A DNA stretch of 64,000 bases, from positions 186,001 through 250,000 of the forward strand of contig NZ_CP066369.1 of NCBI RefSeq assembly GCF_016406305.1, written 5' to 3'. The position numbers and the translations under genes are program-made. Source of the DNA: Shewanella putrefaciens (GTDB taxonomy: Bacteria; Pseudomonadota; Gammaproteobacteria; Enterobacterales; Shewanellaceae). Of this stretch, positions 9,078 through 17,182 are shown one piece after another. Under the pieces are notes generated by a model, which saw only the letters and a list, made by a program, of their open reading frames with translations, searched no databases and was not told where the DNA came from. Every line of letters begins with the position of its first letter. The stretch's first letter is position 1.

Positions 9078-9808
9078 CCCTGTGCCTCACCTCTTATTAT
9101 TCTTGTGGCAAATCTTGTAGCAAAAACTGCAACGGTAACCGCCTAAAAGCTTTCAAATATCATGTTCAAAGCAGATTTATTAAGCGATTAGACCATTTAG
9201 ATTGATGCAAATAATTTTTAGGATTGTGTCAGAAAAGATCCATCTAATCCAGTGAGATAGCACACAGTCTTTGTACCAAGCTGTCACGCTGTTGGGCGGC
9301 ATTATCCCTTGGAGTATCTTCAAAGCCTCCGCAGGTTTTCTTGGCAGGTGATTTGACTATGTAACTACGTTCTCTTCGTCTTTTGAAGCATAACTGGAGT
9401 TAAACGCTTTGAAGGCGAAGAACTAAGGGATGGAGTATCCACCCCTTGAGTTGATCATCAGGGCGACAAGACAGGCGCATGCCGGTGAGGGCGATGCGCT
9501 TGTCTATATGTCAAGTTATTGCCCTGCTTGAATAGTTAATCATTCAAGTACTTAATTCATCGTGACAGAAAGTGTTGTAACTAAGTAAGCTCTGAATTTT
9601 GCCCTTACCCTAGCTTTTTTCGGTCGTTCCCTTGGTTTAGTTAGGTTATTTTTAGTTATTGCTTATAGGATTACTTATAGAGGGATTCAGCCAAGAAAAA
9701 GCATTTCAATCTAGTAATGGCGGACAACTCTTAGCCTTTGAAGGCGGGAGGTTGTAAGGGATATTCTGAAGTTAATTAATGTGCAGTAAAACGGATGTTG
9801 ATATGGGC
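9078..9808. other. 731-base non-coding stretch between mrr and the AlpA-like gene
   Basis: I see no credible open reading frame here on either strand. The last 9077-side bases are the mrr upstream region. The middle (about 9300-9530) folds strongly on paper, as described separately. The right part (about 9580-9800) is AT-rich and featureless, with no match to a known mobile-element end that I can recognise. Confidence 0.6.
9304..9526. ncRNA. Candidate structured RNA or folded DNA site (two nested-stem modules)
   Basis: Module A pairs ATCCCTT 9304-9310 with AAGGGAT 9425-9431 and, inside it, CTTCAAAGC 9318-9326 with GCTTTGAAG 9406-9414. A short CTCC/GGAG pair continues inward. Module B pairs CAGGGC 9459-9464 with GCCCTG 9521-9526. 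Within it an 11-bp hairpin has arms 9470-9480 and 9494-9504, with one G-U pair and a 13-base loop. Independent nested pairings in a gene-free region suggest selection on structure. It could be a small RNA, a transfer-origin-like site of the island, or a relic. The strand is unknown. Confidence 0.35.
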
Positions 9809-10006
9809 TTAAACGGTTGCACTTTGGGCATCTCGCTCCTCTATTCTTGTTAAAATCCATTCTTGCACTTCACTTTCTACCCAAGCGGCAGCTCGGCTAC
9901 CGAGTGACACCGGTCTGGGAAATGTTCCTTCTGCGATGTACTTGTAGATAGTGGAACGCGCTAGTCCTGTGTAATCCATAACTTTTGTAAGGCGAATTAG
10001 TTTCAT
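9809..10006 (-). CDS. AlpA-family phage/island transcriptional regulator
   Basis: A 65-residue MerR-like helix-turn-helix protein of the AlpA type: [19 protein letters not shown] forms the HTH and [16 protein letters not shown] the family-typical wing, followed by a short helix. An in-frame ATG lies 34 codons upstream, but those residues do not resemble the family and overlap the region just before radC. The internal ATG at 10006 gives the normal AlpA length. AlpA proteins in CP4-57-like elements activate the excision or integrase genes. It is divergent from the radC-like gene, with 132 bases between the two starts. Confidence 0.88.
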   Translation of the reverse strand: MKLIRLTKVMDYTGLARSTIYKYIAEGTFPRPVSLGSRAAAWVESEVQEWILTRIEERDAQSATV

Positions 10007-10138
10007 GATGAGTTTCTCGGTTATTGTCTCATTACATATGTCCTTCGAGTAATTTTTAACTTTTTCCTTATTTCCAAATCTTTTCAGATATATATCACTC
10101 CTGTGCATAAGCCCATTAACACTTTCCAGGAGCCTGAT

Positions 10139-10630
10139 ATGTCAACAAAACCTATGCACACCAGAACTACCATTCGACCTGTGACGCTATGGCCGCCCTC
10201 GGATGATGTCATCCTCGCTTCAGCCGCCAATATCATTGCCGAACGTTATGTAAAGAAAGATGCCTATACCAACCCTCAAGCCACTAAGGATTTCTTAACT
10301 TACAAACTGGGCGGCTATGAGCGGGAGGTGTTTGCGGTGATGCTGCTCGATAACCAACATCAATTACTCGAGTTTAAAGAGTTGTTCTTTGGCACTTTAG
10401 ATGCCGCCAGTGTCTATCCTCGAGAAGTGGTTAAAGCGGTATTGGCCATCAATGCAGCAGCGGTGATCTTTGCCCATAACCACCCGTCTGGCGAGTCTGA
10501 ACCTTCAGCTGCAGATAAGAACATCACTCAACGGTTAACCGATGCATTAGCGCTTATCGATGTGCGCGTGCTTGACCATATAGTGGTTGGCCGCACGCCA
10601 GTGTCCTTTGCTGAGCGCGGCTTACTTTAG
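10139..10630 (+). CDS. radC: RadC-like JAB/MPN domain protein of mobile elements
   Basis: A 163-residue protein with a complete JAMM metal site: H113-N-H115-P-S-G and D126, spacing HxHx10D. Full-length RadC has an N-terminal helix-hairpin-helix part; here the region before the JAB domain is short, as in the island paralogues YkfG/YfjY. The start at 10139 is chosen because AGGAG lies at 10128-10132, six bases before it. An upstream in-frame ATG at 10103 has no such site. These proteins are common beside AlpA and YfjJ genes in P4-like satellites. Their biochemical role is not established. Confidence 0.9.
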   Translation: MSTKPMHTRTTIRPVTLWPPSDDVILASAANIIAERYVKKDAYTNPQATKDFLTYKLGGYEREVFAVMLLDNQHQLLEFKELFFGTLDAASVYPREVVKAVLAINAAAVIFAHNHPSGESEPSAADKNITQRLTDALALIDVRVLDHIVVGRTPVSFAERGLL

Positions 10631-10670
10631 CCAGCGTTTAAACCTGCCACGCTAAATCAAGGAGTCCATC

Positions 10671-11033
10671 ATGATTGAATTTACCGATAGTTTTTCACAG
10701 GCCTGTGTTGCCGAGGCCTGCGCCGCGTTTCCTGAACTGCGTAACCGCTTAGCGGTTGAGCTGATTTTGCCGATGTTTGTGCGGCCGCTCAATGCCATGG
10801 GCCAAGTGATTGGCAAGCCGATTGTGGCACCTAATCCAAAGCTGCATAAAACCGTATTGAGTGTATTTCACCGTGATGTGGTTGAACACTTACCCAAGGA
10901 GATTGCCTTTTGCCGCTATGTTTGCCCCTGTGATAGTTATGGGGTGCCTATAGGTGAATGGCAGCGGGTGATCAACGGGGTGTACTTTAACCATGGCAGC
11001 AATGAGCAGCCCAATTGGAGTGTGCATACCTAA
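10671..11033 (+). CDS. Unrecognised 120-residue island protein
   Basis: The open frame is preceded by a good ribosome site (AAGGAG before ATG 10671) and follows the radC-like gene by 40 bases, so it is very likely real and co-transcribed. The product is soluble, has no signal or membrane segment, and has two cysteines close together (CRYVCPC has three in seven residues). The short C-x3-C-x-C cluster might bind metal, but no paired cluster is seen. I do not recognise a family. Confidence 0.7.
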   Translation: MIEFTDSFSQACVAEACAAFPELRNRLAVELILPMFVRPLNAMGQVIGKPIVAPNPKLHKTVLSVFHRDVVEHLPKEIAFCRYVCPCDSYGVPIGEWQRVINGVYFNHGSNEQPNWSVHT

Positions 11034-11175
11034 AGACTGTTACCTTTCCTGCATCCACTCCGTTAGTAAGCTGTATTCACCGCTTGTACTCGCCTAGGCA
11101 TTTATCACCGCTCCCGCTAGTCCGCTAACAAGCATCCCACTCCCTTAGTTTCATCCTTCAACCATCGAGGTCACT

Positions 11176-11556
11176 ATGACAACGCTAAAACTTTTCGATA
11201 TTGAACACGCCTGGGGCTTGCCCCGTAAAGTATCTCCCCGCTTTGGCGCGAGGCTGATTTTGCGCGGTCAGCACTTGGATTATCTCCATGACCGTTCAAG
11301 CTTTGTCGGTGAATTTCCATCAGCAATTAGACAACCATTTGTCGAGGCCTTTCCCGCCATGGTTAAACAGCTTGAACGGCTGGTGGCCACCGGCGAGATT
11401 GATGCCACTGAGCAGCACTGCGTCACCATTGAGCACGCTGGTTTTACCTGTGAGGCCGACACACTTGGCAGCCACGGTTATTTGTATATTGCGATTTATC
11501 AAACCGCTGACAAACCACAATCCGCATTAACATTTGCCCCTTCGATAACCTTGTAA
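11176..11556 (+). CDS. Unrecognised 126-residue island protein
   Basis: A 126-residue frame starting 142 bases after the previous gene, with a GAGG 7 bases before the ATG. It looks like a compact mixed alpha/beta protein without membrane segments. It has two nearby cysteines (HCVTIEHAGFTC) and a DYLHDRSS stretch. Its codon pattern resembles that of its neighbours radC and the 120-residue protein, and such small genes usually travel together in Shewanella and Vibrio islands. No function is assigned. Confidence 0.65.
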   Translation: MTTLKLFDIEHAWGLPRKVSPRFGARLILRGQHLDYLHDRSSFVGEFPSAIRQPFVEAFPAMVKQLERLVATGEIDATEQHCVTIEHAGFTCEADTLGSHGYLYIAIYQTADKPQSALTFAPSITL

Positions 11557-11629
11557 CACCAAAGCGCATCCTAATACCTCATCACGCTCCATCAGACTCG
11601 TTTCACGCAATTTTTACCCCACCAGCAAA

Positions 11630-11674
11630 CACAGCAAGAGCCTAGGAGTTTTAGCTCCTAGGCTCTTGCGTGTG
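11630..11674. repeat. Perfect 15-bp inverted repeat (hairpin) between island genes
   Basis: Arms GCAAGAGCCTAGGAG (11634-11648) and CTCCTAGGCTCTTGC (11655-11669) are perfectly complementary around the 6-base loop TTTTAG. CACA/TGTG extends the pairing after a one-base bulge. There is no T-run on either side, so it is not a standard intrinsic terminator on sequence alone. It may be a rho-independent-like 3' end stabiliser or a protein-binding site upstream of the DUF2787 gene. Confidence 0.75.
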
Positions 11675-11700
11675 CGCGTAAATCAAAGAAGGAATATCCC

Positions 11701-12114
11701 ATGAAATTAATCATTAACCGTAACCAACTGCCAGCGATGCCTAATCGTTTTTACCAAGTCATTGAAAAGGAACTAGCTAACGTAGATCCAAAAGATGCCA
11801 ACGCGATCACGCTCAATTTTAGAGATCCAGATTACAGCGCCGAAGATGGTGGCTTTCATCCCGTCGAAGTCCGGCTTGAGAAACAACAAGATCACTGGCG
11901 TTTAGTTTACGTCACCGACTTTGCTTTTCGCGGCCATCCCTTCCCTGAGCTGGTTAAAGACATCGATATCTGCTTTAACAGCAAGCAGGTCTATAGCCTG
12001 TTTAGCGGCTGGATTGGCGAGCGGGAATGCATAGCATTAATCGATTTATTTACCCAAAACTTTGCCACTTATTTCGATATGGGAGTTTACAAGGTGAAGG
12101 TCAGTTTGGATTAA
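11701..12114 (+). CDS. DUF2787 family protein
   Basis: A 137-residue protein matching my recollection of DUF2787, a family of small proteins in Shewanella, Vibrio and related islands. The marker is the NFRDPDYSAEDGGFHPVE stretch near residues 40-60. It is followed by a beta-rich region (WRLVYVTDFAFRGHPFPE) and a C-terminal FATYFDMGVYKV strand. No signal peptide or catalytic motif is apparent and the function is unknown. It starts 31 bases after the inverted repeat and is followed 116 bases later by the recombinase gene. Confidence 0.8.
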   Translation: MKLIINRNQLPAMPNRFYQVIEKELANVDPKDANAITLNFRDPDYSAEDGGFHPVEVRLEKQQDHWRLVYVTDFAFRGHPFPELVKDIDICFNSKQVYSLFSGWIGERECIALIDLFTQNFATYFDMGVYKVKVSLD

Positions 12115-12230
12115 ACCACTTAGCCAAATCAAGTTCCCAGAATCCTAAAACGGGAACACTCAAACCCTTATCCCATGCGGCTTTCAACAACACAAGTGCC
12201 CCAAAATACGCTATAGCCAAAAAGAGGAAC

Positions 12231-12797
12231 ATGACCATGCCTGAGGTTCACGCGGTTAAAGATCAAGACACCGTTAAGCTTATTAGCTACCTACTGGAAA
12301 GACAGTTTAGCCAGCAACTGGCCGATGTGTGGAATATCGGCCTTAATCTCGCCCTTAGGATCTCTGACTTACTCTCGATTAAGTTCAGTGATATCCACGG
12401 CGATAGACTCATCATTAAGGAGTCCAAAACCGGCAAAATCGCCAATATCAAACTCAACCAAAAGACGCTGGAACGGATACAACGAATTGCACGCGAGCAT
12501 CCTAACCATATCTACCTGTTTCAGTCCTATCGTAATCAAAGGGCTAAAAACATCAAACCCGCGCCTTTGTCACGCCGCTATATCTGCCGAGCACTGGCGA
12601 TGATTGGTGAAGAACTCAAAATCGCCTTAGGCACCCACTCGATGCGCAAAACCCGTGGCTATCTGCTGTATCAACAAACCAAAGACATTGGCCGAGTAAT
12701 GAAGATGCTCAGGCATAGCGCCGAAGAAACCACCCTGCGGTATATCGGTATTGAGCAAGACGATATCGATAAGGACTTTGTCGAACTGGAAATCTAA
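12231..12797 (+). CDS. Short tyrosine recombinase (catalytic domain only)
   Basis: A 188-residue integrase-family recombinase. The catalytic set is complete: R43 (ALRISDLL), H136-x2-R139 (HSMRKT), H162 (LRHS) and nucleophile Y171 (LRYIGI). Length and lack of an arm-binding domain resemble FimB/FimE-type invertases or XerD-like orphan integrases rather than P4-type integrases of about 400 residues. The start is set at ATG 12231 because AGAGGA lies just before it; a longer frame from 12027 overlaps the DUF2787 gene and is rejected. It may act on a local site or on island DNA; no obvious invertible segment was found. Confidence 0.9.
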   Translation: MTMPEVHAVKDQDTVKLISYLLERQFSQQLADVWNIGLNLALRISDLLSIKFSDIHGDRLIIKESKTGKIANIKLNQKTLERIQRIAREHPNHIYLFQSYRNQRAKNIKPAPLSRRYICRALAMIGEELKIALGTHSMRKTRGYLLYQQTKDIGRVMKMLRHSAEETTLRYIGIEQDDIDKDFVELEI

Positions 12798-12944
12798 CCC
12801 GCGCTTATCACTTACTGAATAGCGTCTCCCCTTTAATCCCCCCACACAGCCAATAGACCATCAACGCGAACAACCTACAGCTAGCTTAAGTCAGCATGGC
12901 GTAATGGAGGGGCACAATGATGCCCCCTGGCTAAGGAAACATTT

Positions 12945-13667
12945 ATGCAAGCATTACAACCTGGCGATCACCTCGTCACCAATATCGATCCGCTTGGCTT
13001 AACCGAACACCATGGCCTGTATGTCGGCCGTGGCAATGTGATTCACTTATCTAAACAGGGCATCATCGAAGAAATCGATCTGCAGCAATTTGCGGGTGGC
13101 GATAAGATCAGAGTGAAAAAGTCCAGCTTGTTTCCCCATCAAGCTATTGAGCTAGCGCGCAGTCAACTGGGTCACAGCCCATACGGCGTTGCTACGAACA
13201 ATTGTGAGCAGTTCGTCAACGAATGCTTAGAAGGGAGCAGTACCTCTAATCAAGTCAGTAATCTCACTCACCTTGCCCTGCAAGGCTCAGCCAGAGCAGG
13301 CTTACTGGGGAGCACTGCTTCAAAGCTGGCAGCGGGAACTGTCGCAAACGTCGTGTTAGCCTCTACCGCCGCTAAGATGACCGGTGAATACCTAGGATTA
13401 CCCGATAACGTCAACACGCTGCTAGGGACACCTGGGGACCTTGTCGCTAAACCTGCAGAATGCTTACTAAAAGGCACCACGCAAACCCTGGGTGAGAGTT
13501 ATGCTTGCTTAAGCCAAGGAGAAATAACTGATGCAGGGTTCAAGCTTGTTACAGGCAGTTTAGAAACCGGCTTAAACACCATACTCACTACTGCAGAAGT
13601 AGGCATCAATGGCGTCAAAGCGGGCACTGAGCTAATAGCCGGTGCATGGCAGTGGCTAAGGTCTTAA
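12945..13667 (+). CDS. LRAT-like (lecithin:retinol acyltransferase domain) protein
   Basis: A 240-residue protein with an N-terminal permuted papain/NlpC-P60 fold of the LRAT type, residues about 4-95. It shows LQPGDHLV, then EHHGLYVG with H22/H23, VIHL with H34, and NCEQFVNE with nucleophile C87. Bacterial LRAT-like proteins are thought to be acyltransferases or lipid/amide hydrolases. The C-terminal half (about 105-240) is Ala/Gly-rich and moderately hydrophobic (LLGSTASKLAAGTVANVVLAST), perhaps membrane-associating. No signal peptide is seen. It is a lone gene in the island with a putative start after AAGGAAAC. Confidence 0.85.
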   Translation: MQALQPGDHLVTNIDPLGLTEHHGLYVGRGNVIHLSKQGIIEEIDLQQFAGGDKIRVKKSSLFPHQAIELARSQLGHSPYGVATNNCEQFVNECLEGSSTSNQVSNLTHLALQGSARAGLLGSTASKLAAGTVANVVLASTAAKMTGEYLGLPDNVNTLLGTPGDLVAKPAECLLKGTTQTLGESYACLSQGEITDAGFKLVTGSLETGLNTILTTAEVGINGVKAGTELIAGAWQWLRS

Positions 13668-13915
13668 TGCTTCACCTGCAGTATTGAGAGAGTACTCAGT
13701 AACACATCATCCAAACCTAAGAAACGAAGCGGCACCGCTCGCCGCTATCGTTTCACCCCTCTTGCTTTTATGCTAAAGATTAGCGCGATACCAGCACAAA
13801 ATTTATGCCCAGTTCAGTGATACAAACTATCCTGCTAACGTCATTTTTCTCATGGCGTTGCTCGAGCAGATGAGTAAACCGTGTAATCATTATTTTTTTG
13901 TACCACGTTATGCTA

Positions 13916-13947
13916 AGGTATTACCTAGTAGTACCAAGCATTACCTA
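13916..13947. promoter_or_regulatory. Putative operator of the toxin-antitoxin operon
   Basis: Just before the antitoxin start there is a short palindrome AGGTA-T-TACCT (13916-13926). The heptamer TTACCTA occurs at 13921-13927 and again at 13941-13947, 20 bp (two helical turns) apart. Ribbon-helix-helix antitoxins usually repress their own operon by binding such repeats side by side. Confidence 0.45.
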
Positions 13948-13958
13948 TGGAGTAACAG

Positions 13959-14243
13959 ATGAGCACAATCAAACCCGTGTCGGTTAAATTAGATGCCGAT
14001 ATTAAAGCCAGAGTCGAGCATTTAGCCGAAACTCGTAAACGTTCATCACACTGGATGATGCGTGAAGCGATCCGTGAGTACGTTGAGAGAGAAGAGAAAC
14101 GCGAGGCGCTGCAGCAAGAGGCGTTACGCGCATGGGAAGAACACCAGACATCAGGCTTGCACGTTACCGGTGACGAAGTGGTTAGTTGGCTAGAGTCCTG
14201 GGGAAGTGAAAATGAAAAGGCATCCCCTACATGCCACAAATAA
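13959..14243 (+). CDS. Ribbon-helix-helix (CopG/Arc-like) antitoxin
   Basis: A 94-residue protein whose first 48 residues are a ribbon-helix-helix DNA-binding unit: beta strand PVSVKLDADIK, helix ARVEHLAETRK, then SSHWMMREAIREYVEREEKRE. The C-terminal half is charged and helical and would wrap the toxin. The ATG has GGAG six bases before it. It overlaps the toxin gene by 13 bases, the standard arrangement for a type II pair in which the antitoxin is made first and represses transcription. Confidence 0.9.
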   Translation: MSTIKPVSVKLDADIKARVEHLAETRKRSSHWMMREAIREYVEREEKREALQQEALRAWEEHQTSGLHVTGDEVVSWLESWGSENEKASPTCHK

Positions 14244-14524
14244 TCTTCACCGCCACAGCATTACGTGATTTAGAGCGCTTACGTGAGTTTCTTCGCAGTA
14301 AAAATCCTCCCGCCGTACAACGGGCTGCCAGCGCCATAATCAATACCATTAGAAAACTGGAAAGCTATCCAGACATTGGCCGGCCTATCGATGACAATGA
14401 CTTTAGCTTTAGGGAACTGCTGATTGACTTTGGTGACACAGGTTATTTGGCAATGTACCAGTATGATGGCGGTGAACGATTGACAGTATTGTGTATACGC
14501 CACCAAAAGGAAGCCGGCTACTGA
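14231..14524 (+). CDS. RelE/ParE superfamily toxin
   Basis: A 97-residue toxin of the ParE/RelE fold: the N-terminal strand IIFTATALRDLERLREFL, a helix through AASAIINTIRKLESYP, then GRPIDD and FRELLIDFGDTGYLAMYQY, ending with VLCIRHQKEAGY. The conserved basic/RHxKE-like end fits ParE-type members. Whether it targets gyrase (ParE) or ribosome-bound mRNA (RelE) cannot be told from sequence. The open frame is intact, so the module probably stabilises the island. Confidence 0.9.
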   Translation: MPQIIFTATALRDLERLREFLRSKNPPAVQRAASAIINTIRKLESYPDIGRPIDDNDFSFRELLIDFGDTGYLAMYQYDGGERLTVLCIRHQKEAGY

Positions 14525-14553
14525 TAGAGACTGTATCAGCAAAGAGTCTTAAA

Positions 14554-14582
14554 CAAGGGATTTTAGCCCCTTGCCATTTTTT
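14554..14582 (+). terminator. Intrinsic terminator after the toxin-antitoxin operon
   Basis: CAAGGG (14554-14559) pairs with CCCTTG (14568-14573) around an 8-base loop. Three bases later follows T6 (14577-14582). It lies 30 bases after the toxin stop. Confidence 0.75.
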
Positions 14583-14651
14583 CCCCATTCGTACTCGTCC
14601 CAGTAACAACCGCACTAAGTGCTAAGTAAGCTAACCACTCAGACACCCTGT

Positions 14652-15320
14652 TTAAATACGGCTACAACCGAATGAACGAGTTCTATCACCATAATGCTTG
14701 GTCTCTAGCTTGGCAAAATAGCTCAAGCGGAATAAAGCACTCGCAAAGGTTTGGGGATAATTCGGTGCGTTACGATTGAGATAATAAACTGGCGTATCCT
14801 CTGGAAAATGGACTAAATGCCGCGTACTGAAATCATCGAGCCCTAAAGCACTGGCCCAGGCTTCAACAATCTTAGTACTCAGGTTTTGTCCACTTCGATT
14901 GTAGTTACCGAGATGGCTATAGGCATCGTTATTGAGGAAGATAGCGATGTGGTAATGGTCTGTATTGGCATCAGCTCGCTCCCTTGCCCAAATATTACGC
15001 AGAGTACAATGGTGCACCCGCTTACCCTCACGGCCCTTGATAAGCCTATCATGCTGGATTTTAGCACTCAGAGATTTAAAGAATTTGCTGATCACCGTTG
15101 AATCATAAACTATAGGTGAGTCACGAAAATTGAGCTGTGGCAGATGCAAATCAAACCGGACCATAAAGGTACGAGGGTGCTCATTCAGGGCAGCTTGTAA
15201 GGTCTGTAAAATAGCGTTTAAGTATTCAGCGCTTAGTGGCCGAGGATAAACATTGAGACCTTGGTATTGGCCATTGCTGATGACGGTAAGGTTAGTGTTT
15301 GAGGTGTGACGAGAGTACAT
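14652..15320 (-). CDS. Inovirus Gp2 / YagK-YfjJ C-terminal domain protein
   Basis: A 222-residue protein of the family found in CP4-6 (YagK) and CP4-57 (YfjJ) satellites and inovirus Gp2. Diagnostic pieces are MVRFDLHLP near residue 53, the HYHIAIFLNN histidine motif in the middle, PVYYLNRN, and the C-terminal RSFGCSR. The HxH strand resembles the metal-binding motif of HUH replication proteins, and a role in replication initiation has been suggested for the family. It reads toward the toxin gene. The family size is normal and no damage is seen. Confidence 0.88.
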   Translation of the reverse strand: MYSRHTSNTNLTVISNGQYQGLNVYPRPLSAEYLNAILQTLQAALNEHPRTFMVRFDLHLPQLNFRDSPIVYDSTVISKFFKSLSAKIQHDRLIKGREGKRVHHCTLRNIWARERADANTDHYHIAIFLNNDAYSHLGNYNRSGQNLSTKIVEAWASALGLDDFSTRHLVHFPEDTPVYYLNRNAPNYPQTFASALFRLSYFAKLETKHYGDRTRSFGCSRI

Positions 15321-15635
15321 ATTGATATCCCATATTGGTTAAGTTACATAACGTATGGGGTTTGTGTAATTTATAACTCAAAAGCCCTAAAGGGCTTGAT
15401 ATTACTCAGTCTAGGTTAGCACGCCTTTGATGGCAGCTAACCCTGTATGTTCATGGGTAAGGTAGTGTTAGAGATACTGGCTGAAGGAATAGTATTGAGT
15501 AGTAGGTATGGCTACAGGGTTGTAGTATTAACAAACAGACAATCGCAATAACTGAAATCCCCGTCAATCATTGAGCAGTAGATCGGGTAAACAAGGGCGA
15601 TAAGATCTCACATCGCTCGACAATTAAACGACCAT
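15321..15635. other. 315-base non-coding region upstream of the Gp2-like gene
   Basis: No gene is visible. Two hairpins are present: AAGCCCT/AGGGCTT at 15382-15397, and GGTTAGC/GCTAACC at 15414-15442 with an inner GCC/GGC pair. As a region just upstream of a replication-type gene it could hold an origin or leader; this is a guess. The 3' end of the next minus-strand gene follows directly. Confidence 0.5.
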
Positions 15636-17093
15636 TTAGTCACAACCGAAGCGCATTTTGTGAACTTTGATTTCATTGACCTTTACAATATTTGGAGAAT
15701 TCACCAAATTCCATCCTTGGTAAGCCAAGATCTGATCACCCAGCGCCATGCTATCTTTGACCTTAGCTGAGGTAGGTAACCATAGTTGCAAGACAAAAGT
15801 GGTAAACTCACGCTCCTCTCTACTCTGCTGTTCACTGCTTACATCATCGCCTACCAGAGCTTCAGTTTGCTCACTTTTCTTCTCAACCTTTGCAAGCTTT
15901 ATCGTTCGGGTTGAATGCATAAAATGTCCAGGTAACCACCCAACAAAATTTGGAAATAGCTTATATTCACGAACGAATAATCTTAGAAATGGTGCAAACT
16001 CAGCAATTTTAAACATCAACTCATCCGTTAGAGCTTTGAGGGCAAAGTCAATAAAATGAGCAGTATCGTTTTCAGTTGGTTGCTGATCGTTATCATCGTT
16101 CGAATGTAGACCTTTGGCTGAAATGACTAAACTTTCTGGTATGCACAAACCATATTCCAAGGCCGATCTGATAAACCGTTGTAGTGTTTCATTCTTCAAA
16201 ATGTCTTGAGAAGTATCAAGTACCTTCTCATGCAATAACCCTAACAGCACCGTAGATACGCATAGATGGTGAATGTAAACGCGTAGTCTGAGATCAAGAA
16301 AACCTTTAGCCATTGCTAAATACGACTTGTCATCAAGAACACTATTTTGCAATGGAGTCTGCTGCTGTTTCTTTTGTTGCTGGATCTTACTATTGAAGCT
16401 GATGACCTTCCTTAAAAAGTTAAATTCCTGCAAATGGCCTTGCTGTACAGGCACGCCAAAATTTACGCAATTTAAGGCTGCACTGCGGAGTTCGAGCTTA
16501 TACATTGTGGGTAAAGCCACAAAAAAATCACTGTTTTTAACTTCTTTGGCTACTAAAGAGATTGCACCAGCTTTCACCAAAAAGTTCCAATTTTGTTCCA
16601 ATTGTTTGTCCGATAAACCCGACCATTTTTTTAAAGTTTCAGTCGAATATCCAATGGCATAGCCAGCTTTATTAGCCAATAACACTAAGCATGCCCATTG
16701 CAAGCGAATGCCTTGCCTAGGCAACTTCAGACTCGTACCAAACAGCACATATCTTAACTCTTCATGGAAGCCACAAGCCGCGAGTGTATCTTGGCTGCGG
16801 CGATACCCTTCAATGGTCAATTGAAAGTGGAAACGTGGGCGCGGCTTATCGGGTGAAGGACTCACATCAAGGTTTGGGAATTTTGACATATACCCTTCTT
16901 GCACTAAATAGTGCAAACCAGCTGTGATAGTTCTCTTTGGCATTTTGAACAATTTACTTAAATCCTGTATGTCACCACCAATAAAAAGACCGCCTTGTAA
17001 GGTGGACCATTGGAGCAGCAACAATCTAGTTTCAGGCGGTGCATCCGTCATTGATTCAAGTACGTTCACTATTAAATGTCCTTTATACTCCAT
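15636..17093 (-). CDS. Unrecognised 485-residue protein with two predicted winged-helix units
   Basis: A long intact frame on the minus strand. Residues about 40-75 (GGDIQDLSKLFKMPKRTITAGLHYLVQEGYM) read as a MarR/GntR-like winged helix. A second likely one is at about 145-185 (YSTETLKKWSGLSDKQLEQNWNFLVKAGAI). The centre has a Gln/Lys-rich stretch (KIQQQKKQQQ), followed by a helical C-terminal part rich in hydrophobic residues. No catalytic motif is evident. It is transcribed away from the transposase-like gene, with 143 bases between the starts containing a perfect palindrome. It may be a replication initiator-like or regulatory DNA-binding protein of a two-gene module; the function is not known. 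Confidence 0.8.
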   Translation of the reverse strand: MEYKGHLIVNVLESMTDAPPETRLLLLQWSTLQGGLFIGGDIQDLSKLFKMPKRTITAGLHYLVQEGYMSKFPNLDVSPSPDKPRPRFHFQLTIEGYRRSQDTLAACGFHEELRYVLFGTSLKLPRQGIRLQWACLVLLANKAGYAIGYSTETLKKWSGLSDKQLEQNWNFLVKAGAISLVAKEVKNSDFFVALPTMYKLELRSAALNCVNFGVPVQQGHLQEFNFLRKVISFNSKIQQQKKQQQTPLQNSVLDDKSYLAMAKGFLDLRLRVYIHHLCVSTVLLGLLHEKVLDTSQDILKNETLQRFIRSALEYGLCIPESLVISAKGLHSNDDNDQQPTENDTAHFIDFALKALTDELMFKIAEFAPFLRLFVREYKLFPNFVGWLPGHFMHSTRTIKLAKVEKKSEQTEALVGDDVSSEQQSREEREFTTFVLQLWLPTSAKVKDSMALGDQILAYQGWNLVNSPNIVKVNEIKVHKMRFGCD

Positions 17094-17168
17094 AAGTGTT
17101 TACCAATAATACACATTCTTGCTAAGAAAACCCTAGTATAATTGGTCATAAACGATTAATGTTGTTAC

Positions 17169-17182
17169 TTGTAACGTTACAA
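17169..17182. promoter_or_regulatory. Perfect 14-bp palindrome, probable operator
   Basis: TTGTAACGTTACAA is self-complementary. With a one-base offset, outer TTAC and GTAA copies extend it to about 23 bp, giving several GTTAC/GTAAC half sites. It sits between the divergent 485- and 645-residue genes, where a dimeric DNA-binding protein from either gene could control both. Confidence 0.5.

Noticed and set aside
12027..12230. Longer 256-codon version of the tyrosine recombinase
   Set aside because: The extra 68 codons overlap the end of the DUF2787 gene and have no family similarity; AGAGGA just before ATG 12231 marks the start.
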